From Gigantopelta aegis (Eukaryota > Mollusca > Gastropoda > Neomphalida > Peltospiridae): DNA of 64,000 nucleotides. The notes beneath the pieces were generated by a model that saw only the letters and a program-made list of their open reading frames with translations, had not been told where the DNA came from and ran no database searches. The stretch spans positions 7,904,160 through 7,968,159 of the forward strand of contig NC_054708.1 in the NCBI RefSeq assembly GCF_016097555.1, read 5' to 3'. Positions 37,886 to 50,846 of this stretch are shown here, in pieces. A program made the translations under genes and the position numbers. Position 1 is the first letter of the stretch. Every line of letters begins with the position of its first letter.

Positions 37886-38099
37886 TAACTAAACTGGCTC
37901 AAAACACATTTGTGAAAAACCAAAACACAGACAAAATTATATATTTAAATGTACCGTGGTAATGACAGAAAGGAAAGCACTTGTTGGGATGAAAAATGGT
38001 AATCAGTCTACCATTGTGCAAATAAAAATTAAAATTGACTTGAATGAAATAATGAATATATTTTCCTCCCACTACTCTTATTCGCGAGTCCAGTCATGA

Positions 38100-38257
38100 C
38101 ATTAAACTTACTTGTTGTTAACCAGTACCAACACTACATGAAGAAACCCGATGCCTCTATGTGAAATGAATCTGCACTGTACTTTCTTGTGGTGACATGG
38201 AGCACAGTGTATGCCCACTGACCCATTGGTACTGGATAACAACATGTACGTTTAATG
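38100..38257. mobile_element. foldback MITE
   Basis: CATTAAACTTACTTGTTGTT (then AACCAGTACCAA) is repeated inverted as TTGGTACTGGATAACAACAT (then GTACGTTTAATG). The arms are about 33 bp with a few mismatches. Confidence 0.68.
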
Positions 38258-38270
38258 TTCATTTAGATCT

Positions 38271-38387
38271 GGGGCCTAATTCACAAAGGTCTCTTAGGCT
38301 CTGCTAGACAACAAAAGATCCTGTTTGCAAGTCTTAGCATTGCACTGTGAGATCGCAAAGTTGCGATAGTTTAGTGAATTAGGCCCC
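38271..38387. mobile_element. short MITE with GGGGCCTAATTCAC termini
   Basis: GGGGCCTAATTCACAAAG at the left and CTTTAGTGAATTAGGCCCC-like sequence at the right are inverted repeats (14 perfect bases). 117 bp, non-coding. Confidence 0.72.
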
Positions 38388-38499
38388 AACTCCCATCACC
38401 TAAAGTTCCTTTGATGTATTAGACTGGGTGGGATGTAGAACTCTGAGCAGTATTTAAAATGTTTGTCTAAGGTGCAATGGGCCATATATTATGATAAAT

Positions 38500-38660
38500 T
38501 GTCATCAGTGGACCCATTGGTTATTTCTCCAGTTCCAACCAAGCTCATGATAGGTAAAATGATATATCAAAGGCCATGGTGTGTGCTGGTCCGTTTGTGA
38601 GATCACTTGCTACTTCTTATTTGGTAGCTGCAGGTTTCTCACTATGTAGTGTTACAATAA
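38500..38660 (+). mobile_element. SINE fragment
   Basis: CATCAGTGGACCCATTGGTT, CATGATAGGTAAAATGATAT, AAGGCCATGGTGTGTGCTGG and AGCTGCAGGTTTCTC are diverged body motifs. Confidence 0.6.
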
Positions 38661-38802
38661 CCATGTTAATTACCAAATTAATAAGCATGGTTTAAACGTG
38701 CAAGTTAAATGTTTTGTTCCTGGCCTTTATTAGACTCAGTCTGTACAGTATATTTATCCATATATATATATATACTCTACCAAAAAGCTAGCTATTAAAA
38801 GT

Positions 38803-39033
38803 GAAAGTTTGTTTTGTTATATAACACCACTAGAGCACATTGATTATTAATCATCGGCTATTGGATGTCAAACATTTTGTAATTCTGACATATATTCTCA
38901 GAGGGGAAACCCACTACATTTTTTTATTATATGCACTTTCCCACAGACAGGACAGGACATACCATGGCCTTTGATATACCAGTCATGGTGTATCAGGCGA
39001 GTGCTTTATCACTGGACTATGTTCCACCCTCAG
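38803..39033 (-). mobile_element. SINE, tail type A, internally deleted
   Basis: The tail TTTGTTTTGTTATATAACAC leads to CACTAGAGCACATTGATTAT, the body CCCACAGACAGGACAGGACA, then a jump from CCAGTCATGGTG directly to the head ATCAGGCGAGTGCTTTATCA. The B-box region is missing. Confidence 0.85.
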
Positions 39034-39758
39034 CTAGCTATTAATGCAAAAGACACTGCGACCACAATAACCTTGTATGTCTTGCTATCAGTACTGTTAA
39101 TAAAGCATTATATTTCTGAAATATAATCTATATGAATTAAAGGTATTTATATTTATTACACTGCGGTTGAAGAGATGCCCATGTGATATTTAGCATCTCT
39201 TCACATTGTGGAATATGCCTTTTGAGAGGTCATGACCTCTGATCAGGCGATCAACTATGTCACACAGTATAATTCCACATAAATGTTCATGTAAAAAGTG
39301 TGCGCATGGTTCTTGCAATTAATATTTTTAAATTGGAAAAATACTTAATGTTAGCAGCATAATTTAACAAAATATATATTTTAATAATTTTGTTTAGCCT
39401 TGAATATGTTGATAAATGTGTGGCGTGGGAATGCAAAGTTTTATTGATAAATACATGTATAACTAAAAGAAGTGGCCACAACATGACATTATTTTGCTAA
39501 ACGACATCATTTGGTAAGCGACATCATTTTCCCGGTCTTTAATCTGTGCATTATTATGTCTTGATTAGTTATTTTGGAAGTTATTTTGTGCAGTTTTTGT
39601 TCATTGATGTTTGATGTAATAAATAAAATACTATACTCGTTCCCATGTGAGACTGTTTGTATTACAACTTTTGCTTGTGATGTACAATTAAAAACACACT
39701 TGTTGTGATATAAATGGTCTCACATAGCAACTTTCTTAATGTTCTCTATGTTCATAGG

Positions 39759-40082
39759 GGGTGGGACGTAGCCAAGTGGTAAAGTGCTCGCTCAATGCAC
39801 GGTCGGTCTGGGATCGATCCTTGTCGGTGGACCCATTGGGCCATTTCCTGTTCCAGCCAGTGCACCACAACTGGTATATCAAAGGACATGGTATGTACTA
39901 CCCTGTCTGTGGGATGGTGCATATAAAAGATCCCTTGCTGCTAGCCAAAAAGAGTAGCCCATGAAGTGGTGACAGCGGGTTTCCTCTCTCAATATCTGTG
40001 TGGTCCTTAACCATATGTGTGACACTATATAACCGTAAATAAAATGTGTTGAGTGCATCGTTAAATAAAACATTCCTTTCTT
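39759..40082 (+). mobile_element. SINE, tail type B, full length, with target-site duplication
   Basis: TCTATGTTCATAGG (39745-39758) and TCTATGTACATAGG (40083-40096) flank it, with one mismatch. Head GGTGGGACGTAGCCAAGTGG, B box GGATCGATCC, body and type B tail are complete. Confidence 0.92.
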
Positions 40083-40169
40083 TCTATGTACATAGGTACA
40101 GGCTGTCATGGTAAAGTTACTGTCATTTGATAATGTGTCTTGGTGTTTTATTTATTTATTTATTTATTT

Positions 40170-40480
40170 GAAGATTTTATTTATTTATCATCAGCTATAG
40201 CATGTCAAACATTTGGTAGTTCTGACATATCGTCTAAAAGAGGAAACTTTTATATATACCATATCCCACAGACATAATAGCACATACCACATCCTTTGAT
40301 ATACCAGTCGTGGTGCACTGGTTGGAACAAGAAATAGCCCACTGACGGGGATCGATTCTAAACCAACCGCTCATCAGGTAAGCCCTTTACCACTGGGCTA
40401 TATCCCGTCTCAGAGAAAGGATAATACATACCACAGCTTTAGTAATGCCAGTTGTAGAGCTCTGGTTGGAATGGGATATA
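40170..40480 (-). mobile_element. SINE, type A-like, plus a duplicated fragment
   Basis: ATTTATCATCAGCTATAGCA to the head CCACTGGGCTATATCCCGTC (near 40410), then a second stretch AGAGAAAGGATAATACATAC resembling the SINE body again. Confidence 0.75.
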
Positions 40481-40526
40481 TTCTAACAGGCCTTCAAGAG
40501 ATATCAATTTTATGACTTGTCAAACC

Positions 40527-40690
40527 ATGGCATGTATCCTGCAACCTCTACAATGAAGAAAATGTCCACGGTAAAAAAATATGCCGTTGAAAAAAACCCT
40601 GAATATAGTTCAAGGCAAAACAGTGCCATGGAGAATTAAAAACTGCACAGCATTGCCGATTGACGTGGGCAGTTGCAGATGTTAATCCTG
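40527..40690 (-). mobile_element. diverged MITE of the CCCCTGCAA family
   Basis: TGCAACCTCTACAATGAAGA and AATGTCCACGGTAAAAAAAT, then GCCATGGAGAATTAAAAACT and GGGCAGTTGCAGATG, match the inverse of the element at 62949-63347 in order. Confidence 0.55.
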
Positions 40691-40799
40691 ACTGTGGCTA
40701 TGTATATATCCTAGGCTAATAAGGGCTGACTACCTACATGACAGTCATGTTTTGGGGAAAGTCCAGTGCAAGGCCACCACACCCATCTAAATGTTCCCG

Positions 40800-43700
40800 T
40801 GTGTAGCACAAGGTACATCTCGTCTATTATTGTGTATAATATTTACTGAGAAGTCCATAACCCGTCTCCTCTACAGACCAAGACTCACAATTACCAGGTG
40901 TGTAGCACGGGGTACATCTCGTCTATTATTGTGTATAATATTTACTGAGAAGTCCATAACCCGTCTCCTCTACAGACCAAGACTCACAATTACCAGGTGT
41001 GTAGCACGGGGTACATCTCGTCTATTATTATGTGTAATATTTACTGAGAAGTCCATAACCCATCTCCTCTACAGACCAAGACTCACAATTACCACATGTG
41101 TAGCACGGGGTACATCTCGTCTATTATTGTGTATAATATTTACTGAGAAGTCCATAACCCGTCTCCTCTACAGACCAAGACTCACAATTACCACATGTGT
41201 AGCACGGGGTACATCTCGTCTATTATTGTGTATAATATTTACTGAGAAGTCCATAACCCGTCTCCTCTACAGACCAAGACTCACAATTACCAGGTGTGTA
41301 GCACGGGGTACATCTCGTCTATTATTGTGTATAATATTTACTGAGAAGTCCATAACCCGTCTACTCTACAGACCAAGACTCACAATTACCAGGTGTGTAG
41401 CACAGGGTACATCTTGTCTATTATTGTGTATAATATTTACTGAGAAGTCCATAACCCGTCTCCTCTACAGACCAAGACTCACAATTACCAGGTGTGTAGC
41501 ACGGGTTACATCTCGTCTATTATTGTGTATAATATTTACTGAGAAGTCCATAACCCGTCTCCTCTACAGACCAAGACTCACAATTACCACATGTGTAGCA
41601 CGGGGTACATCTCGTCTATTATTGTGTATAATATTTACTGAGAAGTCCATAACCCGTCTCCTCTACAGACCTAGACTCACAATTACCAGGTGTGTAGCAC
41701 GGGGTACATCTTGTCTATTATTGTGTATAATATTTACTGAGAAGTCCATAACCCATCTCCTCTACAGGCCAAGACTCACAATTGCCACGTGTGTAGCACT
41801 GGTTACATCTCGTCTATTATTGTGTATAATATTTACTGAGAAGTCCATAACCCGTCTACTCTACAGACCAAGACTCACAATTACCAGGTGTGTAGCACAG
41901 GGTACATCTCGTCTATTATTGTGTATAATATTTACTGAGAAGTCCATAACCCGTCTACTCTACAGACCAAGACTCACAATTACCACGTGTGTAGCACGGG
42001 TTACATCTCGTCTATTGTGTATAATATTTACTGAGAAGTCCATAACCCGTCTCCTCTACAGACTAAGACTCACAATTACCAGGTGTGTAGCACAGGGTAC
42101 ATCTCGTCTATTATTGTGTATAATATTTACTGAGAAGTCCATAACCCGTCTACTCTACAGACCAAGACTCACAATTACCAGGTGTGTAGCATGGGGTACA
42201 TCTTGTCTATTATTGTGTATAATATTTACTGAGAAGTCCATAACCCATCTCCTCTACAGGCCAAGACGCACAATTGCCACGTGTGTAGCACTGGTTACAT
42301 CTCGTCTATTATTGTGTATAATATTTACTGAGAAGTCCATAACCCGTCTACTCTACAGACCAAGACTCACAATTACCAGGTGTGTAGCACAGGGTACATC
42401 TCGTCTATTATTGTGTATAATATTTACTGAGAAGTCCATAACCCGTCTCCTCTACAGACCAAGACTCACAATTACCAGGTGTGTAGCACGGGTTATATCT
42501 CGTCTATTATTGTGTATAATATTTACTGAGAAGTCCATAACCCGTCTCCTCTACAGACCAAGACTCACAATTACCACATGTGTAGCACGGGGTACATCTC
42601 GTCTATTATTGTGTATAATATTTACTGAGAAGTCCATAACCCGTCTCCTCTACAGACCAAGACTCACAATTACCAGGTGTGTAGCACGGGGTACATCTTG
42701 TCTATTATTGTGTATAATATTTACTGAGAAGTCCATAACCCATCTCCTCTACAGGCCAAGACTCACAATTGCCATGTGTGTAGCACTGGTTACATCTCGT
42801 CTATTATTGTGTATAATATTTACTGAGAAGTCCATAACCCGTCTACTCTACAGACCAAGACTCACAATTACCAGGTGTGTAGCACAGGGTACATCTCGTC
42901 TATTATTGTGTATAATATTTACTGAGAAGTCCATAACCCGTCTACTCTACAGACCAAGACTCACAATTACCACGTGTGTAGCACGGGTTACATCTCGTCT
43001 ATTGTGTATAATATTTACTGAGAAGTCCATAACCCGTCTCCTCTACAGACTAAGACTCACAATTACCAGGTGTGTAGCACAGGGTACATCTCGTCTATTA
43101 TTGTGTATAATATTTACTGAAAAGTCCATAACCCGTCTACTCTACAGACCAAGACTCACAATTACCAGGTGTGTAGCACGGGGTACATCTTGTCTATTAT
43201 TGTGTATAATATTTACTGAGAAGTCCATAACCCATCTCCTCTACAGGCCAAGACTCACAATTGCCACGTGTGTAGCACTGGTTACATCTCGTCTATTATT
43301 GTGTATAATATTTACTGAGAAGTCCATAACCCGTCTACTCTACAGACCAAGACTTACAATTACCAGGTGTGTAGCACAGGGTACATCTCGTCTATTATTG
43401 TGTATAATATTTACTGAGAAGTCCATAACCCGTCTCCTCTACAGACCAAGACTCACAATTACCAGGTGTGTAGCACGGGTTACATCTCGTCTATTATTGT
43501 GTATAATATTTACTGAGAAGTCCATAACCCGTCTACTTTACAGACCAAGACTCACAATTACCAGGTGTGTAGCACAGAGTACATCTCGTCTATTATTGTG
43601 TATAATATTTACTGAGAAGTCCATAACCCATCTCCTCTACAGGCCAAGACTCACAGTTGCCACGTGTGTAGCACTGGTTACATCTCGTCTATTATTGTGT

Positions 43701-46700
43701 ATAATATTTACTGAGAAGTCCATAACCCGTCTACTCTACAGACCAAGACTCACAATTACCAGGTGTGTAGCACAGAGTACATCTCGTCTATTATTGTGTA
43801 TAATATTTACTGAGAAGTCCATAACCCATCTCCTCTACAGGCCAAGACTCACAATTGCCACGTGTGTAGCACTGGTTACATCTCGTCTATTATTGTGTAT
43901 AATATTTACTGAGAAGTCCATAACCCGTCTACTCTACAGACCAAGACTCACAATTACCAGGTGTGTAGCACAGGGTACATCTCGTCTATTATTGTGTATA
44001 ATATTTACTGAGAAGTCCATAACCCGTCTACTCTACAGACCAAGACTTACAATTACCAGGTGTGTAGCACAGGGTACATCTCGTCTATTATTGTGTATAA
44101 TATTTACTGAGAAGTCCATAACCCGTCTCCTCTACAGACCAAGACTCACAATTACCAGGTGTGTAGCACGGGTTACATCTCGTCTATTATTGTGTATAAT
44201 ATTTACTGAGAAGTCCATAACCCGTCTACTCTACAGACCAAGACTCACAATTACCAGGTGTGTAGCACAGAGTACATCTTGTCTATTATTGTGTATAATA
44301 TTTACTGAGAAGTCCATAACCCATCTCCTCTACAGGCCAAGACTCACAGTTGCCACGTGTGTAGCACTGGTTACATCTCGTCTATTATTGTGTATAATAT
44401 TTACTGAGAAGTCCATAACCCGTCTACTCTACAGACCAAGACTCACAATTACCAGGTGTGTAGCACAGAGTACATCTCGTCTATTATTGTGTATAATATT
44501 TACTGAGAAGTCCATAACCCATCTCCTCTACAGGCCAAGACTCACAATTGCCACGTGTGTAGCACTGGTTACATCTCGTCTATTATTGTGTATAATATTT
44601 ACTGAGAAGTCCATAACCCGTCTACTCTACAGACCAAGACTCACAATTACCAGGTGTGTAGCACAGGGTACATCTCGTCTATTATTGTGTATATTATTTA
44701 CTGAGAAGTCCATAACCCGTCTCCTCTACAGACCAAGACTCACAATTACCAGGTGTGTAGCACAGAGTACATCTCGTCTATTATTGTGTATAATATTTAC
44801 TGAGAAGTCCATAACCCATCTCCTCTACAGGCCAAGACTCACAATTGCCACGTGTGTAGCACTGGTTACATCTCGTCTATTATTGTGTATAATATTTACT
44901 GAGAAGTCCATAACCCGTCTACTCTACAGACCAAGACTCACAATTACCAGGTGTGTAGCACAGGGTACATCTCGTCTATTATTGTGTATAATATTTACTG
45001 AGAAGTCCATAACCCGTCTACTCTACAGACCAAGACTCACAATTACCACGTGTGTAGCACGGGTTACATCTCGTCTATTGTGTATAATATTTACTGAGAA
45101 GTCCATAACCCGTCTCCTCTACAGACTAAGACTCACAATTACCAGGTGTGTAGCACAGGGTACATCTCGTCTATTATTGTGTATAATATTTACTGAGAAG
45201 TCCATAACCCGTCTACTCTACAGACCAAGACTCACAATTACCAGGTGTGTAGCACGGGGTACATCTTGTCTATTATTGTGTATAATATTTACTGAGAAGT
45301 CCATAACCCATCTCCTCTACAGGCCAAGACTCACAATTGCCACGTGTGTAGCACTGGTTACATCTCGTCTATTATTGTGTATAATATTTACTGAGAAGTC
45401 CATAACCCGTCTACTCTACAGACCAAGACTCACAATTACCAGGTGTGTAGCACAGGGTACATCTCGTCTATTATTGTGTATAATATTTACTGAGAAGTCC
45501 ATAACCCGTCTCCTCTACAGACCAAGACTCACAATTACCAGGTGTGTAGCACGGGGTACATCTTGTCTATTATTGTGTATAATATTTACTGAGAAGTCCA
45601 TAACCCATCTCCTCTACAGGCCAAGACTCACAGTTGCCACGTGTGTAGCACTGGTTACATCTCGTCTATTATTGTGTATAATATTTACTGAGAAGTCCAT
45701 AACCCGTCTACTCTACAGACCAAGACTCACAATTACCAGGTGTGTAGCACAGAGTACATCTCGTCTATTATTGTGTATAATATTTACTGAGAAGTCCATA
45801 ACCCATCTCCTCTACAGGCCAAGACTCACAATTGCCACGTGTGTAGCACTGGTTACATCTCGTCTATTATTGTGTATAATATTTACTGAGAAGTCCATAA
45901 CCCGTCTACTCTACAGACCAAGACTCACAATTACCAGGTGTGTAGCACAGGGTACATCTCGTCTATTATTGTGTATATTATTTACTGAGAAGTCCATAAC
46001 CCGTCTCCTCTACAGACCAAGACTCACAATTACCAGGTGTGTAGCACAGAGTACATCTCGTCTATTATTGTGTATAATATTTACTGAGAAGTCCATAACC
46101 CATCTCCTCTACAGGCCAAGACTCACAATTGCCACGTGTGTAGCACTGGTTACATCTCGTCTATTATTGTGTATAATATTTACTGAGAAGTCCATAACCC
46201 GTCTCCTCTACAGACCAAGACTCACAATTACCAGGTGTGTAGCACGGGGTACATCTTGTCTATTATTGTGTATAATATTTACTGAGAAGTCCATAACCCA
46301 TCTCCTCTACAGGCCAAGACTCACAGTTGCCACGTGTGTAGCACTGGTTACATCTCGTCTATTATTGTGTATAATATTTACTGAGAAGTCCATAACCCGT
46401 CTACTCTACAGACCAAGACTCACAATTACCAGGTGTGTAGCACAGAGTACATCTCGTCTATTATTGTGTATAATATTTACTGAGAAGTCCATAACCCATC
46501 TCCTCTACAGGCCAAGACTCACAATTGCCACATGTGTAGCACTGGTTACATCTCGTCTATTATTGTGTATAATATTTACTGAGAAGTCCATAACCCGTCT
46601 ACTCTACAGACCAAGACTCACAATTACCACGTGTGTAGCACGGGTTACATCTCGTCTATTGTGTATAATATTTACTGAGAAGTCCATAACCCGTCTCCTC

Positions 46701-46925
46701 TACAGACTAAGACTCACAATTACCACGTGTGTAGCACAGGGTACATCTCGTCTATTATTGTGTATAATATTTACTGAGAAGTCCATAACCCGTCTACTCT
46801 ACAGACCAAGACTCACAATTACCAGGTGTGTAGCACAGGGTACATCTCGTCTATTATTGTGTATAATATTTACTGAGAAGTCCATAACCCGTCTCTTCTA
46901 CAGACCAAGACTCACAATTACCACG
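40800..46925 (+). repeat. 99-bp satellite array, 62 units, open in one frame for 2,097 codons
   Basis: 62 units of 99 bp; units 13, 23, 44 and 60 lack one ATT triplet and are 96 bp. Core: GTACATCTCGTCTATTATTG, TGTATAATATTTACTGAGAA and GTCCATAACCCGTCTCCTCT. Because 99 and 96 are multiples of three and the unit has no stop in one frame, a 2,097-codon reading frame (40791-47084) results; its unit translation is CVARGTSRLLLCIIFTEKSI plus 13 residues. Variants at codon positions 1 and 2 (for example CGG/CAG/CTG, GGT/GTT/AGT, CGT/CAT/TGT) far outnumber silent ones, and the flanks show no gene signals, so it is scored as a satellite. Units 9-18 and 19-28 form a 987-bp higher-order repeat; units 36-42 match 49-55. 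Confidence 0.95.
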
Positions 46926-48400
46926 TGTGTGACATCTAATAGCTTCTGCTCATTGAGCAAAGTGTTTGTGTCATTAAATCAGGGGATAACTCTACTGTGG
47001 TTTCCAATCTTTCAACATAGACTGATGGGTTTACTGTCACTACACATCACCAGTACAACTACGTGTATACTTTTGGAATTGTAAAACCACCAAATGGAAT
47101 GTGCATCACCATATATTGAAAAAGTACGGCAGATTTTTGTAGGTTTCCAATCAGGATCATTCTTACAAATGTGCTAAATTAGAATTAAAAAACAACAACA
47201 TTTGATATATAATGTTGGATCAGGGCCTCTGCTTATCAAAGTTTAGAGTCTAGACTCCAATCTTGAATGGCGTCACACACATGCAGTTTGTATGGTGTTG
47301 CCATGGCGTTAAAGTCTCGGATTCCATTAGAACATGCATGGGGCCAGAGGGTGCATGAGAATAAATACATGTACTGAAACATGCTATTCCCATCCATTTT
47401 ATGACTAACAACAGCAAGCACTATAAAGCTTAGATGTGTTAAAATATTTTATAACTTTGACAGCACATTTTAATGTGACAACTGGAAACATGTTATATTA
47501 AAGAGAATTAACATCACGCACAACACTTGCATTTTATACCATCATCCCCACATCTCATTAATTAATTTTGGAATAGCCCTAATTCAACATATCAGGGTTT
47601 CTGCCAGGGGGAAATGGAGGGTTACTTACGTACCCTAAAATCGAAGAAATTAATTGATATATATTTTTTATTTTGCCAATAAACGATAGCAATAGAATTG
47701 CTGTTTAAAATTTGTCAAAGCGCATGGAAATCGGTGGTCATTTTCAAAACATTTCAAACCCATATTCACCTAGTAGGGGCATTTATGTTTTTTGTTTGTT
47801 TTTAATACATACCCTCAAATTATTTTCTGACAGAAAGCCTGAACATGGATTTGGTTTTACTGCCCCATTACCTAATTGTTTGTAGAATAGATTTAACACA
47901 ATGCGTGCACTTAGTACACCAGTTTCCTCCAAAAGTTTATCGGTGGGCTGTCATCTTTTTGTCTGCACTATGAAATTGGTCTGGAATTGTCTTGGAGGAA
48001 GCATAGCATTTGCCATTATGGTTTATGGCTTTTCCTCATATATAGACACAACTATCGATCAATTCCTCAGCGGTGCAATAAGAGAGAGTAATGGGCTCAT
48101 CTGGGTAACTGTTGGCTTAAATGTGTAAAATTACATTTGTCATTTCAATTGCATGTTTTTTCATTGTCATTTCTTATTTCCATTAACGAGACAAGACTGC
48201 CAGGGCGATATGGAAATGAGTTGTGCTGAGAGCCCTGTTTACACCGCAGCAGACAGGAAACAAACCTGATAGTGCGAAAATTAAATGTTTGCCTACAGCT
48301 GCTTTCCAGTACATGCATTAAGATAATTAGATGGATTTGAGGTGCTCGAGACAAAGGCTCGAATCCCCACGGTGGAGTCATTCTGTTATTGGGCTTGCTT
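46926..48400. other. intergenic region with no recognised gene
   Basis: Single-copy-looking AT-rich DNA. A 75-codon open stretch at 47901-48128 has one hydrophobic segment but no recognised family and no clear splice context. Confidence 0.4.
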
Positions 48401-48404
48401 GGTA

Positions 48405-48775
48405 TGGTCTAGGATTGATTCCCGTTGGTGGGCCCTTTCAGCTATTTCTAGTTACAGCCAATGCACCATAACTGGTATTTCAAAGGTATGTGCTGTATTA
48501 TCTGTGGTAAAGTGCATATAAAAGATCCCTTGCTGCTAATGAAAAAATGTAGCAGGGTTGGTCACTGGTGAAATCATAGGCTAAACCTGGGATGGGCATG
48601 CCTGAACCTTATGGATAGGAGCACATTAATAGAGTTCCCGTTAGCGTTCCTGTTCCCGATAGCTGTTTTTTTCAGAAGCTTATGGTTCACACTTTAAAAA
48701 TGTTAATATCCGGTTAGCTGATGATTAATCAATGTGCTCTAGTGGTGTCATTGTATAAAATAAACTTTTGGTTTA
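48405..48775 (+). mobile_element. SINE, tail type A, interrupted
   Basis: GGTCTAGGATTGATTCCCGT, body to AATGAAAAAATGTAGCAGGG (48557), then about 140 bp of other sequence, then GATGATTAATCAATGTGCTC and TAGTGGTGTCATTG. Confidence 0.7.
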
Positions 48776-48797
48776 GTTTGAATGTAATATTTATACA

Positions 48798-48979
48798 ATG
48801 GGATATAGCCCAGTGGTAAAATACTCACCTGATATGCAATGAGTCTAGGATCAATCCCTGTCAGTGAGTCCATTGGGCTATTTCTTATTCCAGCATCATG
48901 ACTGGTATATCAAATACCATGGTATGTGCTATCCTGTCTGTGGCATGGTACATATAAAAGATCCTGTGCTGTTAATGGA
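48798..48979 (+). mobile_element. SINE, 3'-truncated at a minisatellite
   Basis: ATGGGATATAGCCCAGTGGT, AGGATCAATCCCTGTC, body to GTGCTGTTAATGGAA, where the 60-bp array begins instead of the tail. Confidence 0.85.
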
Positions 48980-48980
48980 A

Positions 48981-49378
48981 GTATCAGAATCATTAGTACC
49001 AGCTCCACCATCAAAACATCATCCCCCAACCCACCCACAAGTATCAGAATCATTAGTACCAGCACCACCATCAAAACATCATCCCCCAACCCACCCACAA
49101 GTATCAGAATCATTAGTACCAGCACCACCATCAAAACATAATCCCCCAACCCACAAGTATCAGAATCATTAGTACCAGCACCACCATCAAAACATCATCC
49201 CCCAACCCATAAATATCAGAATCATTAGTACCAGCACCACCATCAAAACATCATCCCCCAACCCACAAGTATCAGAATCATTAGTACCAGCACCACCATC
49301 AAAACATCATCCCCCAACCCACCCACAAGTATCAGAATCATTAGTACCAGCACCACCATCAAAACATCATCCCCCAAC
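48981..49378 (+). repeat. 56-60-bp minisatellite running into an assembly gap
   Basis: GTATCAGAATCATTAGTACC starts at 48981, 49041, 49101, 49157, 49213, 49269 and 49329. The unit ends with CATCATCCCCCAACCCACCC; the length differs by loss of a CCCA repeat. The true copy number is unknown because the array meets the N run. Confidence 0.95.
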
Positions 49379-49578
49379 NNNNNNNNNNNNNNNNNNNNNN
49401 NNNNNNNNNNNNNNNNNNNNNNNNNNNNNNNNNNNNNNNNNNNNNNNNNNNNNNNNNNNNNNNNNNNNNNNNNNNNNNNNNNNNNNNNNNNNNNNNNNNN
49501 NNNNNNNNNNNNNNNNNNNNNNNNNNNNNNNNNNNNNNNNNNNNNNNNNNNNNNNNNNNNNNNNNNNNNNNNNNNNNN
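49379..49578. other. assembly gap (200 N)
   Basis: Exactly 200 N, a usual placeholder for a gap of unknown size, located where the minisatellite would continue. Confidence 0.98.
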
Positions 49579-50000
49579 GTGATAATGGACACTAATTACT
49601 GCAATGCTGTACTAGCTGTCAGACGTAAATGATCCGATTCCACGAGATATTGTTGTCTACGGTATATGACAATGTTTCTCATTTCATATCTCTCATGAAA
49701 AATTATCCAAGTTTGATATGTCACTAAAACCTATTTATCAATCTCTAAATTCAACCAATGCATTTTTTTCATGAAATGCAAATCCACTTATCTGACAAAA
49801 CACTTTTCCATCCAGAACAATGATCGTTCATCAAGGTACATTTTGTTTTGATTGTTTTCTCTTTTTGCTGTTTGCTTGCAATTAGGAATAACATTTTTTT
49901 TAAAGTTTGTTTTAGGTTACATGACCAACCTTAATTTTCACTTGCCAACCCTAACTCGAATAAGAACCAGTCATTTTAGTATTGTGGGATCAATTTACCA

Positions 50001-50373
50001 TTTTAATGTTGCAGACCCTAGTTTCAACATGTGAAAATGGGCACTAAGTTTGTTTTTTCTACATACCAGTAACACATTTGGATAAAGTTATAATGAAGTT
50101 AAACAAGAGTCTGTGTCATTGAAATGTTGAAATATCCTGAAAAATAGATAAGAGCTTGTCTCAATAACAGATATTTCTCAGACGTGTGTGCTTTTAAATA
50201 TATTAAAAATACATTGCATGGTATTAGAAACACCAGGATGACTAGAAACATTTTGGATGTATGGAAATGGATAATCTAAACAGTAAAATCTAAACAATGT
50301 CTGATTTCAGTTCTCAAAAAAAGCTTTAGTAGTAAAAAATATGTGGTAGTGTTTAAACAAATAGGAAAGAAGC
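50001..50373 (+). mobile_element. MITE of the CAGACCCTAGTTT family, copy 3
   Basis: TTTTAATGTTGCAGACCCTA at the start; CACCAGGATGACTAGAAACA, TTTGGATGTATGGAAATGGA and AATCTAAACA in the interior, as in 6803-7547. The right terminus is decayed. Confidence 0.72.
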
Positions 50374-50454
50374 AATTTTTTTTTGTTCAGCATAGAAAGA
50401 CAACTGTTATTTGAGGTATTATGCCAGACAAAACTCAGGGATGAGAGAGAGAGA

Positions 50455-50846
50455 GTTTATTTTGTTTAACAACATCACTAGAGCACATCAATTTATTATT
50501 CATTGTCTATTTGATGTCATACATTTGGTAAATCTGACATATAATCTTAGAGAGGAAACCTGCTACATTTTGCCATTAGCAGCAAGGTATCTTTTATATG
50601 CACCATCCCACAGGCAGAATAGCACATACATGGTATTTTTATACCAGTCATGGTGTACTGGCTAGAACGAGAAACAGCCCAGTGGGTCCACCAATCCAGA
50701 ACTGAGCGTGTATCAGGCAAGTGCTTTACCAGGCAAGCGCTTTACCAGGCAAGCGCTTTACCAGGCAAGTGCTTTACCAGGCAAGCGCTTTACCAGGCAA
50801 GCGCTTTACCAGGCAAGCGCTTTACCACGGGGCTCCGTCCTGCCCT
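50455..50846 (-). mobile_element. SINE, tail type A, with head expanded as an 18-bp repeat
   Basis: The tail TTTATTTTGTTTAACAACAT to the body is normal. At the head, CAAGCGCTTTACCAGG is repeated about 7 times with an 18-bp period (50714-50826) before ending CACGGGGCTCCGTCCTGCCC. The amplified unit is the A-box-proximal part of the head. Confidence 0.88.

Noticed and set aside
40791..47084. 2,097-codon open reading frame as a giant repeat protein
   Set aside because: It is the by-product of a 99-bp satellite whose unit length is a multiple of three. Substitutions between units are mostly non-silent, the start and end lie in unique flanks without promoter or splice context, and no known fold is visible.
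47901..48128. 75-codon open frame with a hydrophobic segment
   Set aside because: No recognised family, no conserved motif and no convincing exon borders; it is within chance length for AT-rich DNA.
48864..49172. Open frames with VSESLVPAPPSKHHPPTHPQ repeats
   Set aside because: Translation of the 60-bp minisatellite next to the assembly gap.
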